Made by a program: the position numbers and the translations under genes
Notes under the pieces: generated by a model
Databases searched by the model: none
Told to the model about the DNA's origin: nothing
What the model saw: the letters and a program-made list of their open reading frames with translations, nothing else
Source of the DNA: JAATFS01 sp037145635
GTDB lineage: Bacteria > Pseudomonadota > Gammaproteobacteria > Xanthomonadales > Xanthomonadaceae
Reading direction: 5' to 3'
Length of the DNA stretch: 64,000 bases
Assembly: GCA_037145635.1 (NCBI GenBank)
Contig: JBBCXB010000003.1
Span: forward strand, 464,581-528,580
Part shown: positions 8,176 through 16,436 of the stretch, in pieces
Layout of the letters: each line of letters starts with the position of its first letter
Numbering within the stretch: position 1 is the first letter of the stretch

Positions 8176-8514
8176 TCAGTCCAACGCCACGTCCACGTCC
8201 ACCCGCTGCGACTGCTTGCCGCGCGCGTGGTCGATGGCATGGCGCAGCTTGCGGGCCGCGCCCGTGACCGCGCCGGCGGTGGTGGCGGCGGCGTCGCTGA
8301 CCGCCAGCGGCGCGCTGCCGGCCAGTCGCGCCTCGATCCGGCAGACGCGGTCGTCCTCGCCGCGGCGCTGGCCGTTGACGTCGCTGAGATGCACCTCGAT
8401 GCGGGTGATCTCGCTGGCCAGGTGGCCGACCTGGGCGTCGAGGCTGCGCTCGACGTGCTGGGTCACCGAGGGATCGTTCTGCACGTGGTTGTCGGTCTGG
8501 ATCTGGATCTTCAT
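8176..8514 (-). CDS. HPF/RaiA (sigma54-modulation) family ribosome-associated protein
   Basis: A 112-residue protein starting MKIQIQTDNHVQNDPSVTQH. It shows the beta-alpha-beta pattern of the HPF/RaiA family: a first strand MKIQIQ, a helix with ERSLDAQVGHLASEITRIEV, then HLSDVNG, a variant of the family's 'dvng' turn. Such proteins bind the 30S decoding region and pause ribosomes in stationary phase or stress. The C-terminal half is Ala-rich and lacks a dimerisation domain, as in short HPF. A strong AGGAGG ribosome-binding site lies 8 bases upstream of the ATG (plus 8523-8528). Confidence 0.8.
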   Translation of the reverse strand: MKIQIQTDNHVQNDPSVTQHVERSLDAQVGHLASEITRIEVHLSDVNGQRRGEDDRVCRIEARLAGSAPLAVSDAAATTAGAVTGAARKLRHAIDHARGKQSQRVDVDVALD

Positions 8515-8751
8515 GGCGTTGTCCTCCTGGGTAGGGCATCCACGTGCGGGGATGCGGGTGTGACCCGATTGTGCGTCGGCGCCCCGCTATGGAGAGGTGA
8601 CGAAGTGCCGCACCCGCCGCCGGCCGCGCACGGCATTGCCGGGCATAGCCGCAGCAGGCCGGCCGCGGCCCGCAGGGGCGACCGTCTGGCCTGCCGGATG
8701 CGTTGCCGTGGTGGCGTGTAGGTCGCGAGCTTTAGCGAATGCTGGACGCTT

Positions 8752-9010
8752 GCCCTGTTGCCCTGTTGCCTGTTGCCTGTTGCCTGTTGCCTTGTCAGCC
8801 ATCAGCCATCAGCCGCCGCCCGTCAGCCATCCGCCATCCGCCAACCGGTCTCTGCCCCTGCCCCTGCTCCCCGGCCCTGCGCGCGCTGTCCAACCATCCA
8901 ACCGCCAACCGCCAACCGCCAACGGTTCAACGGTTCAACGGTCACCGGCCCACCGCTGAGCCGATCTGCCGCCCCGCCGCCCTGCCGTTCCGCCATTCCG
9001 CCATTCCGCC
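8752..9010. repeat. Cluster of short tandem repeats (7-8-mers) upstream of the channel gene
   Basis: The roughly 600 bases between the HPF-like gene and the channel gene contain no convincing coding region. They hold a chain of different microsatellites: CCTGTTG units (8753-8792), CAGCCAT units (8796-8850), CCAACCG-type units (8889-8922), AACGGTTC (8921-8941) and CCGCCATT (8990-9007). They run in succession with little unique DNA between them. The long frame reading upstream from the channel through this stretch translates into low-complexity peptide and is not counted as part of the protein. Confidence 0.8.
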
Positions 9011-9116
9011 GCGTGCTGCGCGCCGCGCCGTCCGGCGCGGCAGCGGGGGACCGCTTCCGTGGCTTGGCTTACCATGCAGCCACGCGCGGTGGTCCGCGCA
9101 TGGCTGCGTGTGCTGC

Positions 9117-11561
9117 GTGTTTCCCATCCTGTCCCGTCATGTCGCCGGCTGTTGCCGCCTGTTGCTGGTTCTGCTGCTCTGCGGCGCACTGGCTGGAATC
9201 GCCCAGGCCCAGGCCGACGGATCGGTCCTGCCGGAGGTGCAGGACCAGCTCGATCAGGCCGAGAAGGCGCTGGCCGAGGCGCAGCGGGCGGTCGACGACG
9301 CCAAGGAGCCGGAGGCGTTCAACCAGATCAGCGACAGCGTGCTGCAGGTGCAGCGCGAGGCGCAGGCCGCGGTGCGCGCGCTGAGCCCGGCGCTGGAGCA
9401 GGTGCAGGCGCGGCTCAAGCCGCTGGGCGAGGCACAGAAGGACGAGTCGCGCGACATCGCCGGCGAGCGCAAGGCGCTGCAGCAACAGCAGAACGCGCTG
9501 GACTCGGCCAAGAAGCGCGGCGAACTGCTGGCGCTGGAGGCGACCCAGTTCGGCGAGTCGCTGGAACGGACCCGGGTGCAGCGCTTCAACGAGCGGCTGA
9601 CCCTGCGCGTGGCCTCACCGCTGTCGCCGGCGCTGTGGAAGCTGCTGGCCGCGCAGTCCGAGCTGGACCGCGGCAAGCTGCGCGCGGTCAACGCGTCGGC
9701 GCTGAAGGCTGTGCGCGAGGCGGTGGCGGAGCGCGGCTACGGCCTGCTGGCCACGGGCGTGGCGGTGGCGCTGCTGCTGGTGTTCCCGCTGAGGCTGCTG
9801 CTGCGCCATCTGGGCCGCCGCTTCGCCGCCACCCGCGCACCCGGCGGGCGCCTGCGGCGCTCGGGCCTGGCGCTGTGGCTGCTGCTGGTCGGCACGCTCA
9901 GCGTGGGGCTGGCGGCGCTGGTGCTGATGCAGTGCCTGCGCGCGATCGGCGCGGTACCGGCACGGCTGGACCCGCTCGCCGATGCGTTCGTGACCGCCAG
10001 CTTCGTGGCCGCGTTCATCGGCTCGCTCAGCGCGAGCCTGCTGATGCCGCGCCAGCCGTCGTGGCGGCTGTTCGCGATCGACGACGACACCGCGATCCGG
10101 CTGGGCCGGCAGTGCCACGCGGTCGCGGTGCTGACCTGGATCTGCGGCCTGGCGCTGGCCGTGCACCAGGTGGCGCGGGTGGGCACCGCGCTGCTGACCG
10201 CCACCGACGGCGTGGCCGCGCTGCTCTACATCGGCCTGATCCTGCTGACGCTGGGCGGGCTGTCGCTGCGCGCGCGCGCGGCGCGGGTCGGCGATGCCGA
10301 GGCGAACGCGGCGGTGACCTCGCGCGGCAGCGGCGTGATCGTGCTGGTGCGCCTGCTCGGCCACCTGACCGTGGTCACGGCGCTGGTGGCGGCGCTGTTC
10401 GGCTACATCAACTTCGCGCTGTTCCTCACCCGCCAGATCGTCTGGGTGGTGCTGGTGTGGAGCCTGGTCGCGCTGCTGATGGCCTTCGCCGCGGACCTGA
10501 TCGCCTGGGTGTTCAAGCCCGAGGGACGCTTCAGCCGCGCGCTGTCGCACGTGGCCGGCCTGCGCGCCGGGCGCCTGGTGCAGCTCGGCGTGCTGCTGTC
10601 GGCGGTGGTGCGCACGCTGCTGGTGCTGGGCGGCCTGGGCGCGCTGCTGCTGCCCTACGGCACCAACCTGTCGATGTTCGCCGGCTGGACCGACGCGCTG
10701 GTGCAGGGCGTACGCCTGGGCAAGGACCTGGTGATCACGCCCAGCGGCATCGTCAAGGCGGTCGGGGTGCTGGTGATCGGCATGGGCCTGGTCAACCTGT
10801 TCCAGCGCTGGCTGACCCATACCTACCTGCCCGAGACCGAACTGGACGCCGGGGCGCGCAACTCGGTCAGCACCGTGTCGCGCTACATCGGCCTGCTGCT
10901 GGTGGTGCTGTGGACCCTGGCCGCGCTGGGCGTGGGGCTGGGCCAGCTGGCGCTGGTGTTGAGCGCGCTGTCGGTGGGCATCGGCTTCGGCCTGCAGGCG
11001 ATCACCCAGAACTTCGTGTCGGGCCTGATCCTGCTGGCCGAACGCCCGGTCAAGATCGGCGACTGGGTCCGCATCGGCGACCAGGAGGGCGACATCCGCA
11101 AGATCAACGTGCGCGCCACCGAGATCCAGGTCGGCGACCGCTCCACCCTGATCGTGCCCAATTCCGAGCTGATCACCAAGAGCGTGCGCAACATGACCCT
11201 GTCCAATCCCAAGGGGCGGGTGCAGCTGCAGTTTTCGGTGCCGCTGGACACCGACGTGGAGCACGTGCGCACGCTGCTGCTGCGGCTGTTCGGCGAGCAC
11301 CCCAAGGTGCTGGAGGACCCGGCGCCGTCGGTGTTCATCGACTCCATCGCCGCGGGGCAGGTGGCGTTCAACAGCTTCTGCTACGTCAGCAGCCCGCGCG
11401 ATGCCTACGGCGTACGCAGCGACCTGTTCTTCGCGCTGCTGCAGCGCATGGCCAGCGAGGGCATCGAGCTGCAGTCGCCGCAGGACATCCGCATCAGCGG
11501 CGCGGCCGCGCTGCAGGCCGCCGGTGGCCTGCAGCCGGAACCGCAGCCGCCGGCCGCCTAG
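9117..11561 (+). CDS. Large mechanosensitive channel of the MscS family (DUF3772-type N terminus)
   Basis: Read from GTG 9117 this gives about 814 residues. A signal peptide (RLLLVLLLCGALAGIAQAQA) is followed by a periplasmic coiled-coil region of about 170 residues (QDQLDQAEKALAEAQRAVDD and similar). About ten membrane helices follow, then the MscS core: GLGQLALVLSALSVGIGFGLQ leading into QNFVSGLILLAERPVKIGDW, and the beta domain motif RATEIQVGDRSTLIVPNSELI. Such channels open under membrane tension and release solutes in hypo-osmotic shock. No in-frame ATG exists near the signal peptide, so the start is uncertain (GTG 9108 or 9117); length agrees with family members of ~800 residues. It is convergent with the OpgB-like gene, another osmo-related function. 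Confidence 0.85.
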   Translation: MFPILSRHVAGCCRLLLVLLLCGALAGIAQAQADGSVLPEVQDQLDQAEKALAEAQRAVDDAKEPEAFNQISDSVLQVQREAQAAVRALSPALEQVQARLKPLGEAQKDESRDIAGERKALQQQQNALDSAKKRGELLALEATQFGESLERTRVQRFNERLTLRVASPLSPALWKLLAAQSELDRGKLRAVNASALKAVREAVAERGYGLLATGVAVALLLVFPLRLLLRHLGRRFAATRAPGGRLRRSGLALWLLLVGTLSVGLAALVLMQCLRAIGAVPARLDPLADAFVTASFVAAFIGSLSASLLMPRQPSWRLFAIDDDTAIRLGRQCHAVAVLTWICGLALAVHQVARVGTALLTATDGVAALLYIGLILLTLGGLSLRARAARVGDAEANAAVTSRGSGVIVLVRLLGHLTVVTALVAALFGYINFALFLTRQIVWVVLVWSLVALLMAFAADLIAWVFKPEGRFSRALSHVAGLRAGRLVQLGVLLSAVVRTLLVLGGLGALLLPYGTNLSMFAGWTDALVQGVRLGKDLVITPSGIVKAVGVLVIGMGLVNLFQRWLTHTYLPETELDAGARNSVSTVSRYIGLLLVVLWTLAALGVGLGQLALVLSALSVGIGFGLQAITQNFVSGLILLAERPVKIGDWVRIGDQEGDIRKINVRATEIQVGDRSTLIVPNSELITKSVRNMTLSNPKGRVQLQFSVPLDTDVEHVRTLLLRLFGEHPKVLEDPAPSVFIDSIAAGQVAFNSFCYVSSPRDAYGVRSDLFFALLQRMASEGIELQSPQDIRISGAAALQAAGGLQPEPQPPAA

Positions 11562-11577
11562 GCGCGGCGGCACGCCG

Positions 11578-11603
11578 CCGGACCCCACGCGCGTGGGGTC
11601 CGG
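11578..11603. terminator. 26-bp perfect palindrome between convergent genes
   Basis: Two 13-base arms, CCGGACCCCACGC and GCGTGGGGTCCGG, meet with no spacer, 17 bases after the channel stop and 34 bases from the stop of the convergent OpgB-like gene. Location fits a bidirectional terminator, though the U-tract is weak. Because it is spacerless, a hairpin would need to open at least two central pairs. Confidence 0.5.
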
Positions 11604-11636
11604 AACGCTTCGGTGCAGGCGCCGTCCCGGCGCCGC

Positions 11637-13742
11637 TCAGGAACGGTCGGCCACCGGCATCGCCTTGACGAAGGCGAGCCCGTCCAGCGCCATGTCCTCG
11701 GTGTAGTCCAGCCACACCCGGACCTCCAGGTCGTCCACTTCGTGCTCCAGGCCGACCGGCATGCGGATGCGCCCGGTCGCGTCCGGGGTGACCCACTGCT
11801 GGGCCAGCACGACCTTGCGTCCGGACGACACCGCCTCGATCCAGAACGGGCGCGGCGGCAGCCGGCGGGCGTACATCTCCAGCAGGTAGTGGCCGGGCTC
11901 GGCCTTGCGGCCGCTGCGGGTCAGCATGATCGGCTGGCGCACGCGGGGACGCGGGCCGGCGAACGGGCCCTGCAGCGGCGCGTCCACCGCGATGCCGCGC
12001 TTGAGGTCGGCGTCGCGGTACAGCTTCATGCCCTTGTCGCGGTCGACCAGCAGCGCGCACCAGTCGCCGTCGGCGGAGCCGTCCTCGAACGCGGTGCAGC
12101 GGTCGACGTAGGCCAGGGTGTTGCGGCTGCCGGCGCGGTCGAACTGGCGCGAGGTGTTCTCCAGGTAGACCGACTTGAGATCCCACTTGCGGTCGTATTC
12201 CAGTAGCACCGGCGGCCTGACCTGCTGCACGCCGACCATCAGCCGGTCGTCGTCGATGCGCAGCGTGCGGGTGCGCTTGCCGGTCCACAGCGTGCGTGCG
12301 AACGCCAGGTAGCGCGGGTAGTCCTTGCCGTGATCGCGGCCGGCGGCGGCACTGGCACTGGGGGCGGCGTCGCCGGCCAGCAGCGAGCGCCCGAAGCCCA
12401 GCGTGCGCGCGTTCGGTTCCAGCAGCTGCAGCAGGGTGGCGCCGGAATCCAGGGTGCTGCCGGCGGTGGCCACGACCTGGCGCGGGGCGATGCCCTGGCC
12501 CAGGAACAGCAGCAGGTTCTCGCGCTTCTGCTGGGCCAGCACGCGGCTGAGGTCGTTGGGCATGGCCAGGTGGTCGGAGGCGATGACGATCAGCGTGTCC
12601 TTGCCGTAGCGGCTGTTGCGGATGCGGTCCACCAGCTCGGACACCAGGCGGTCGCTGCACTTGATGGCGTTGAGCAGGCCGATGTCGCCGTAGTCGCTGC
12701 GGTAGCGCGTGTCCTTGCAGGCCACCGGCAGGTGCCCGGCCGGGTGGTGGGTATCCATGGTCAGCGCGGTCAGCATGAACGGCTGGCCGGCGCGCGAGAG
12801 CCGCTCGAAGTTCTCCCAGGCATCGTCCAGCATCACGTCGTCGTGCACGCCCCAGGCCGAGAAGTGCGAGGGGCCCACGCCTTTGTCGTGGAAGTGCTGC
12901 ACGTCGCGCACCTCGTCGAAGCCGTGGCTGGCCAGGAAGCTGCCCTTGCCGGCGAAGCTGGCGTTGGCGCCGCCGACGAAGTGGTTGCTGTAGCCCTGCT
13001 GCTTGAGATAGTCGCCCAGGCAGCGCGCCTCGGGCAGGAACAGGCCCATGCGGTCCATGCTGTTCTCGTCGCCCGGCGCGGTGGTCAGCGGAACGCCGCA
13101 CATCGACGACACCAGGCCGGCGATGGTCCAGCCGCTGCCTTCGTTGGAGGCGATGTTGCGGAAGTCCAGGCCCTCGCCGGCCAGCCGCCGCAGGTTGGGC
13201 GTCAGGCCGGGGAACACGCGGTCGTCGAGGTAGGTCCGCTCCAGGCTCTCGCCATAGATCCACACGATGTTCTTGCGGCGCTGCAGCGGGCGCACCGGCA
13301 CCTCGTATTCGGGCACCACCTGGGCATAGTCCACCGGCCGCAGCTGGTAGTAGATGCGCTTGCCATCGGCGTACAGCGGGCTGACGGCGACGGCCACCAG
13401 CAGCATCGCCATGAAGCCGGCGAACACGCCGGTCCCGGCGCGCGGCCGCCGGAAGCGCTGCACGCGGACCAGCGCCAGCGGCAGCAGCGACAGCAGGGCC
13501 ATCGCCACGAACAACGCGATGTAGCCGTTGAAGTCGGCGACGCCGGCGCCGTCCATGTCCGCCTTGAGGTGGTACAGCGTGGCGGCATTGATGCCGTCGC
13601 CGCTGAGGCGGTCGATCAGGTACCAGGCGCTGAGCAGCAGCAGCAACAGGGACAGCAGCGCGGCCTTCACCCAGACCAGGCGGCGTGAGGCCAGCAGCAG
13701 TCCGGCAAGCGACAGCAGCGAGAGCGCGAGGATCCAATGCAT
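11637..13742 (-). CDS. opgB: OpgB/MdoB-like phosphoglycerol transferase (LTA synthase/sulfatase fold)
   Basis: From ATG 13742 (MHWILALSLLSL) the product is 701 residues. Four hydrophobic segments occupy the first ~150 residues, followed by a periplasmic alkaline-phosphatase-like domain. The nucleophile region reads NIVWIYGESLERTYLDD, with SNEGSGWTIAGLVSSMCGVPL and later the metal-binding DTHHPAGH and DTLIVIASDHLAM. This matches phosphoglycerol transferase I, which moves phosphoglycerol from phosphatidylglycerol onto osmoregulated periplasmic glucans. A GGAAG ribosome-binding site precedes the start. An extra C-terminal domain of ~180 residues beyond the sulfatase fold is also seen in Xanthomonas annotations. 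Symbol is by similarity; the exact acceptor is inferred. Confidence 0.8.
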   Translation of the reverse strand: MHWILALSLLSLAGLLLASRRLVWVKAALLSLLLLLLSAWYLIDRLSGDGINAATLYHLKADMDGAGVADFNGYIALFVAMALLSLLPLALVRVQRFRRPRAGTGVFAGFMAMLLVAVAVSPLYADGKRIYYQLRPVDYAQVVPEYEVPVRPLQRRKNIVWIYGESLERTYLDDRVFPGLTPNLRRLAGEGLDFRNIASNEGSGWTIAGLVSSMCGVPLTTAPGDENSMDRMGLFLPEARCLGDYLKQQGYSNHFVGGANASFAGKGSFLASHGFDEVRDVQHFHDKGVGPSHFSAWGVHDDVMLDDAWENFERLSRAGQPFMLTALTMDTHHPAGHLPVACKDTRYRSDYGDIGLLNAIKCSDRLVSELVDRIRNSRYGKDTLIVIASDHLAMPNDLSRVLAQQKRENLLLFLGQGIAPRQVVATAGSTLDSGATLLQLLEPNARTLGFGRSLLAGDAAPSASAAAGRDHGKDYPRYLAFARTLWTGKRTRTLRIDDDRLMVGVQQVRPPVLLEYDRKWDLKSVYLENTSRQFDRAGSRNTLAYVDRCTAFEDGSADGDWCALLVDRDKGMKLYRDADLKRGIAVDAPLQGPFAGPRPRVRQPIMLTRSGRKAEPGHYLLEMYARRLPPRPFWIEAVSSGRKVVLAQQWVTPDATGRIRMPVGLEHEVDDLEVRVWLDYTEDMALDGLAFVKAMPVADRS

Positions 13743-14093
13743 AAGCGGCTTCCATGGTGTTTGTGGAAGGCAAGTCCGCTTCAGCGCAACACTCGCCACA
13801 GTCCCCGGATGTCAGCCCCTGACGATCTGTGACACCCGTATGACGAAATATGCCTTTTCAAACCTGACTGGAATGTTTGTTCAGCCGTTAACGCAAAGCG
13901 AACAATTTGTAAGTCCAGCTCAGCGATGGAGTCGTAGCGTCGGGATGCATCACATGCGCCATCGGCACGATTTCGCTGAATCGCCAGCGGATCTGATGAG
14001 TTCACCGCGGCCGACGACTTCCATCGCGTCGATGAAGTGGCCTGTCTGACTGCGCGGCTACAGGACGGGCCAAGGCAATCGCATCCGCATGCG
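13743..14093. other. Lower-GC intergenic DNA upstream of the OpgB-like gene
   Basis: The first part of the 805-base gap between the OpgB-like and UbiB-like genes. From about 13,830 to 13,950 the base composition drops clearly below the surroundings (runs such as ACGAAATATGCCTTTTCAAA). No good sigma70 pair is found on the minus strand at a proper distance from the OpgB-like start, but the composition fits a regulatory region. No gene is seen. Confidence 0.45.
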
Positions 14094-14186
14094 CAGGGCA
14101 GGTGAAGCGCGGCACTCCCGAGCTGCCGCGGCGGTGCATCGCACAGGATGTCTGCCGCGCCGAGGCGCCTGTGCGCGGTCACGTTG
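14094..14186 (-). repeat. Decayed R1 repeat copy
   Basis: The order of blocks (GCAGGGCAGGTGAAGCGCGGCACTC, then GCTGCCGCGGCGG, GCACAGGATGTCTGCC, GAGGCGCCTGTGCGCGGTCACG) follows the minus-orientation R1 copies at 63.1 and 63.6 kb with many substitutions. The inverted ends are no longer recognisable as pairs, so this appears to be an old, decayed copy. Confidence 0.6.
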
Positions 14187-14284
14187 GCTTCCCTCATAGA
14201 AGGCAGTGATCGTGCCACTGTCCCAAGCCGTCCTTTGCGCGGAGAACCGGTGATTGGCGCTTCGATTGCCTACGCGGGAGCGGT

Positions 14285-14440
14285 CCGCGGGTGCCGGGGC
14301 AGGACACGCCGTGAACCCGTCCCTGGGGGCTCTTCCACGACATCCCCATCGTGGAAGGTCGTGCCCCGGCAACCGCGGACCGCTCTGCACACAGGGCCGG
14401 TCTGGCGGAACGAACGGCGCTGCTTCCGGACGGCCTGTGC
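14285..14440 (+). repeat. R2 intergenic repeat, copy 1
   Basis: This stretch shares blocks with the reverse complement of 45,235-45,370. The shared blocks are GGACACGCCGTGAACCCGT, GGCTCTTCCACG, a CCCCGGC block, CCGCGG, then the CTCTGCA and GGGCCGGT region, ending near CTGCTTCC. Part of it (CTCTGCACA, GGCCGGT, TGGCGGAACG) also recurs at 63,345-63,420. A local palindrome TTCCACGA...TCGTGGAA is internal (14,334-14,358). Confidence 0.6.
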
Positions 14441-14465
14441 TGCTGCTGGCTCTGATTGCGAACGG

Positions 14466-14509
14466 TCAAACAGCCAAACGGCCAAACGGCCAAACGGCCA
14501 AACAGCCAA
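14466..14509. repeat. Octamer microsatellite AAACGGCC
   Basis: Five adjacent units of AAACGGCC or AAACAGCC lie directly between the R2 copy and the 3' end of the UbiB-like gene. A degenerate version (GAACGGCCAAACCGCC) follows the third R2 copy near 63,430, suggesting that the microsatellite travels with R2. Confidence 0.8.
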
Positions 14510-14547
14510 GATCCAGGCGTCGACGGGAAACGGCAAAGCGCGAACCT

Positions 14548-16245
14548 TCAGCGGTGCCCGCGTTCCTCGCGTGCCCGCACCCGGCGGTCGAACAGCAGCG
14601 CGCTGAGCACGATGCCCAGGCCCAGGATCACGCCGAGCACGAACAGCACCAGCGCCACCGCCGGATAGCCCCACAGCTTGAAGCCGGTGTCGATGCGCAT
14701 CATCTGCGAGGACGCCAGGATCAGCGCGGCGGTGACGATGCCGGCGGCGACCCGGTTGGCGATCTTCTGCAGGCTTTCCATCAGGTGCGATTCCTCCAGC
14801 CCGGTCACCCGCATCTGCAGGCGGTTCTCGGCGACCAGCGAGAGGATGTCGGACATGCGCCGCGGGCCCTCGCGCAGCAGCGACTGCAGCTCCATCGCCT
14901 CGCTGGCCAGGTTGGCCGCCGACAGCGACTTCTTCAGGCGCGCGCGCATCACGTGCTGCAGGTGGTCCTCGACCACGCGGCGGGTGTCCAGGTGCGGCGA
15001 AAGCGCCCGCGAGACGGTTTCCAGGTTGAGCAGCGTCTTGCCGAGCAGGCTCAGCTCCGGCGGCGTGCGCAGCCCGGTGGCGGTGGCGATGCGCACCAGG
15101 TCCAGCACCACGCGGCCCTCGGAGGTGGCGTCGTGCGCGGCGTAGCGGGCGATCATCTGCCCGGTCTCGCGCAGGTAGCGCTCCTCGTCGTAGTCCTCCA
15201 GCCGTGTGCTCAGCGCGATCGTCTCCTCGGCCACTTCCTCGCCGCGGCCATCGACCGCCGCGAACAGCAGCTTGAGCAACCGCTCGCGCAGCCGCGGCGG
15301 CACGTGCGCCACCATGCCCAGGTCGAAGATCGCCAGGCGGCCGTCGTGCAGCACGCGCAGGTTGCCCGGGTGCGGGTCGGCGTGGATCTCGCCGTGCACG
15401 AACATCTGGTCGAGATAGCCCCGCACCAGGGCCGCGGCCAGGTCGTCCATCGGCTGCTCGGTGCGGCGCAGGCCGGAAATCTTGTCCACGCGCACGCCTT
15501 CGGCCAGCTGCATGGTCAGCACCTTGCGGCTGCACAGGTCCCACACCGGCTGCGGCACCCACAGCTGCGGGAACGGCTTGAGGTGTTCGCCGAAGCGCGC
15601 CAGGTTCTCGGCCTCGGCCTCGTAGTCCAGCTCGGCCTTGAGCGCCTTGCCGAACTCGCCCAGCCAGTCGGCGAAGCGCACGCGGCGGCCGATCCCGGTC
15701 AGGCGGTCGGCGGCGCTGGCGAAGCTCTTGAGCACCTCCAGGTCCGAGCGCACCTGCGCGGCGACCTCCGGCTTCTGCACCTTGATCGCCACCGGCGTGC
15801 CGTCGCGCAGCGCGGCGCGGTGCACCTGCGCCAGCGAGGCGCAGCCCAGCGGTACCGGGTCGAAGTCGGAGAACGCCTTGTTGACCGCCACCCCGAGCTC
15901 CTGCTCGATGATCTCGCGGATGCGCTCGACCGGGATCGCCGAGGTGTTCTCCTGCATCCGCTCCAGCGCGGTGGCGAATTCCGGCGGCACGATGTCCGGG
16001 CGCGTGGACAGCATCTGCCCGAGCTTGACGAAGGTCGGGCCCAGCGCCTCCAGGTCGCGCACGAACTGCTCCGGGTTGCCGTCGGCGGCGACCTCGCGTT
16101 CCAGCGTGGGGTCCAGGTTCATTCCCGAGAACACGCCCGAGGTGCGGTACCGCAGCAGCAGCCGCAGGATCTGGGTGCGCCGGCTCATGCCGCCGACCAG
16201 GGACGAATGCGGGGCCGGCTCGGATGGGGCAGAAGTCGCGGTCAA
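14548..16245 (-). CDS. ubiB: UbiB/ABC1 family protein kinase-like ATPase
   Basis: A 565-residue ABC1/ADCK atypical kinase. Family hallmarks in order: FVKLGQMLSTRPDIVPPEF (KxGQ motif), PLGCASLAQVHRAALRDG (Ala-rich nucleotide loop), VAIKVQKPEV with the conserved Lys, GEIHADPHPGNLRVL (catalytic region) and LAIFDLGMVAHVP (DFG equivalent). Two hydrophobic helices end the protein. UbiB-type ATPases support aerobic coenzyme Q synthesis at the inner membrane by an incompletely known mechanism. The frame opens with TTG at 16245 preceded by GGAG; ATG at 16188 (MSRRTQILRLL) is an alternative. It is a separate unit from ubiA, divergent from the MetE-like gene. Confidence 0.82.
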   Translation of the reverse strand: MTATSAPSEPAPHSSLVGGMSRRTQILRLLLRYRTSGVFSGMNLDPTLEREVAADGNPEQFVRDLEALGPTFVKLGQMLSTRPDIVPPEFATALERMQENTSAIPVERIREIIEQELGVAVNKAFSDFDPVPLGCASLAQVHRAALRDGTPVAIKVQKPEVAAQVRSDLEVLKSFASAADRLTGIGRRVRFADWLGEFGKALKAELDYEAEAENLARFGEHLKPFPQLWVPQPVWDLCSRKVLTMQLAEGVRVDKISGLRRTEQPMDDLAAALVRGYLDQMFVHGEIHADPHPGNLRVLHDGRLAIFDLGMVAHVPPRLRERLLKLLFAAVDGRGEEVAEETIALSTRLEDYDEERYLRETGQMIARYAAHDATSEGRVVLDLVRIATATGLRTPPELSLLGKTLLNLETVSRALSPHLDTRRVVEDHLQHVMRARLKKSLSAANLASEAMELQSLLREGPRRMSDILSLVAENRLQMRVTGLEESHLMESLQKIANRVAAGIVTAALILASSQMMRIDTGFKLWGYPAVALVLFVLGVILGLGIVLSALLFDRRVRAREERGHR

Positions 16246-16436
16246 GGCGGGCTCCGGGGCAGAGAAGGCCGTCAGTGTTGCCGGCCGCCGGTGGTGGCGC
16301 GGTGAATCCGCGAGGCCGGCCCGGCGTCATCGCCGCGGACCCGCCGCGGGGCGGAGACGGCGCAACGTGACGGCGTTGCCACCTGCGCCGGGGCCGCACT
16401 CGCTAGACTCGACCTCCCGTCCCCCCTGGAGCCCCC

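Noticed and set aside
9059..11668. 869-codon plus-strand frame overlapping the channel gene
   Set aside because: It is out of frame with the MscS motifs and is Arg/Gly/Ala low-complexity throughout.
13743..14547. A small gene in the OpgB-UbiB gap
   Set aside because: Frames here run through R1/R2 remnants and a microsatellite, with no ribosome-binding site or recognisable protein.
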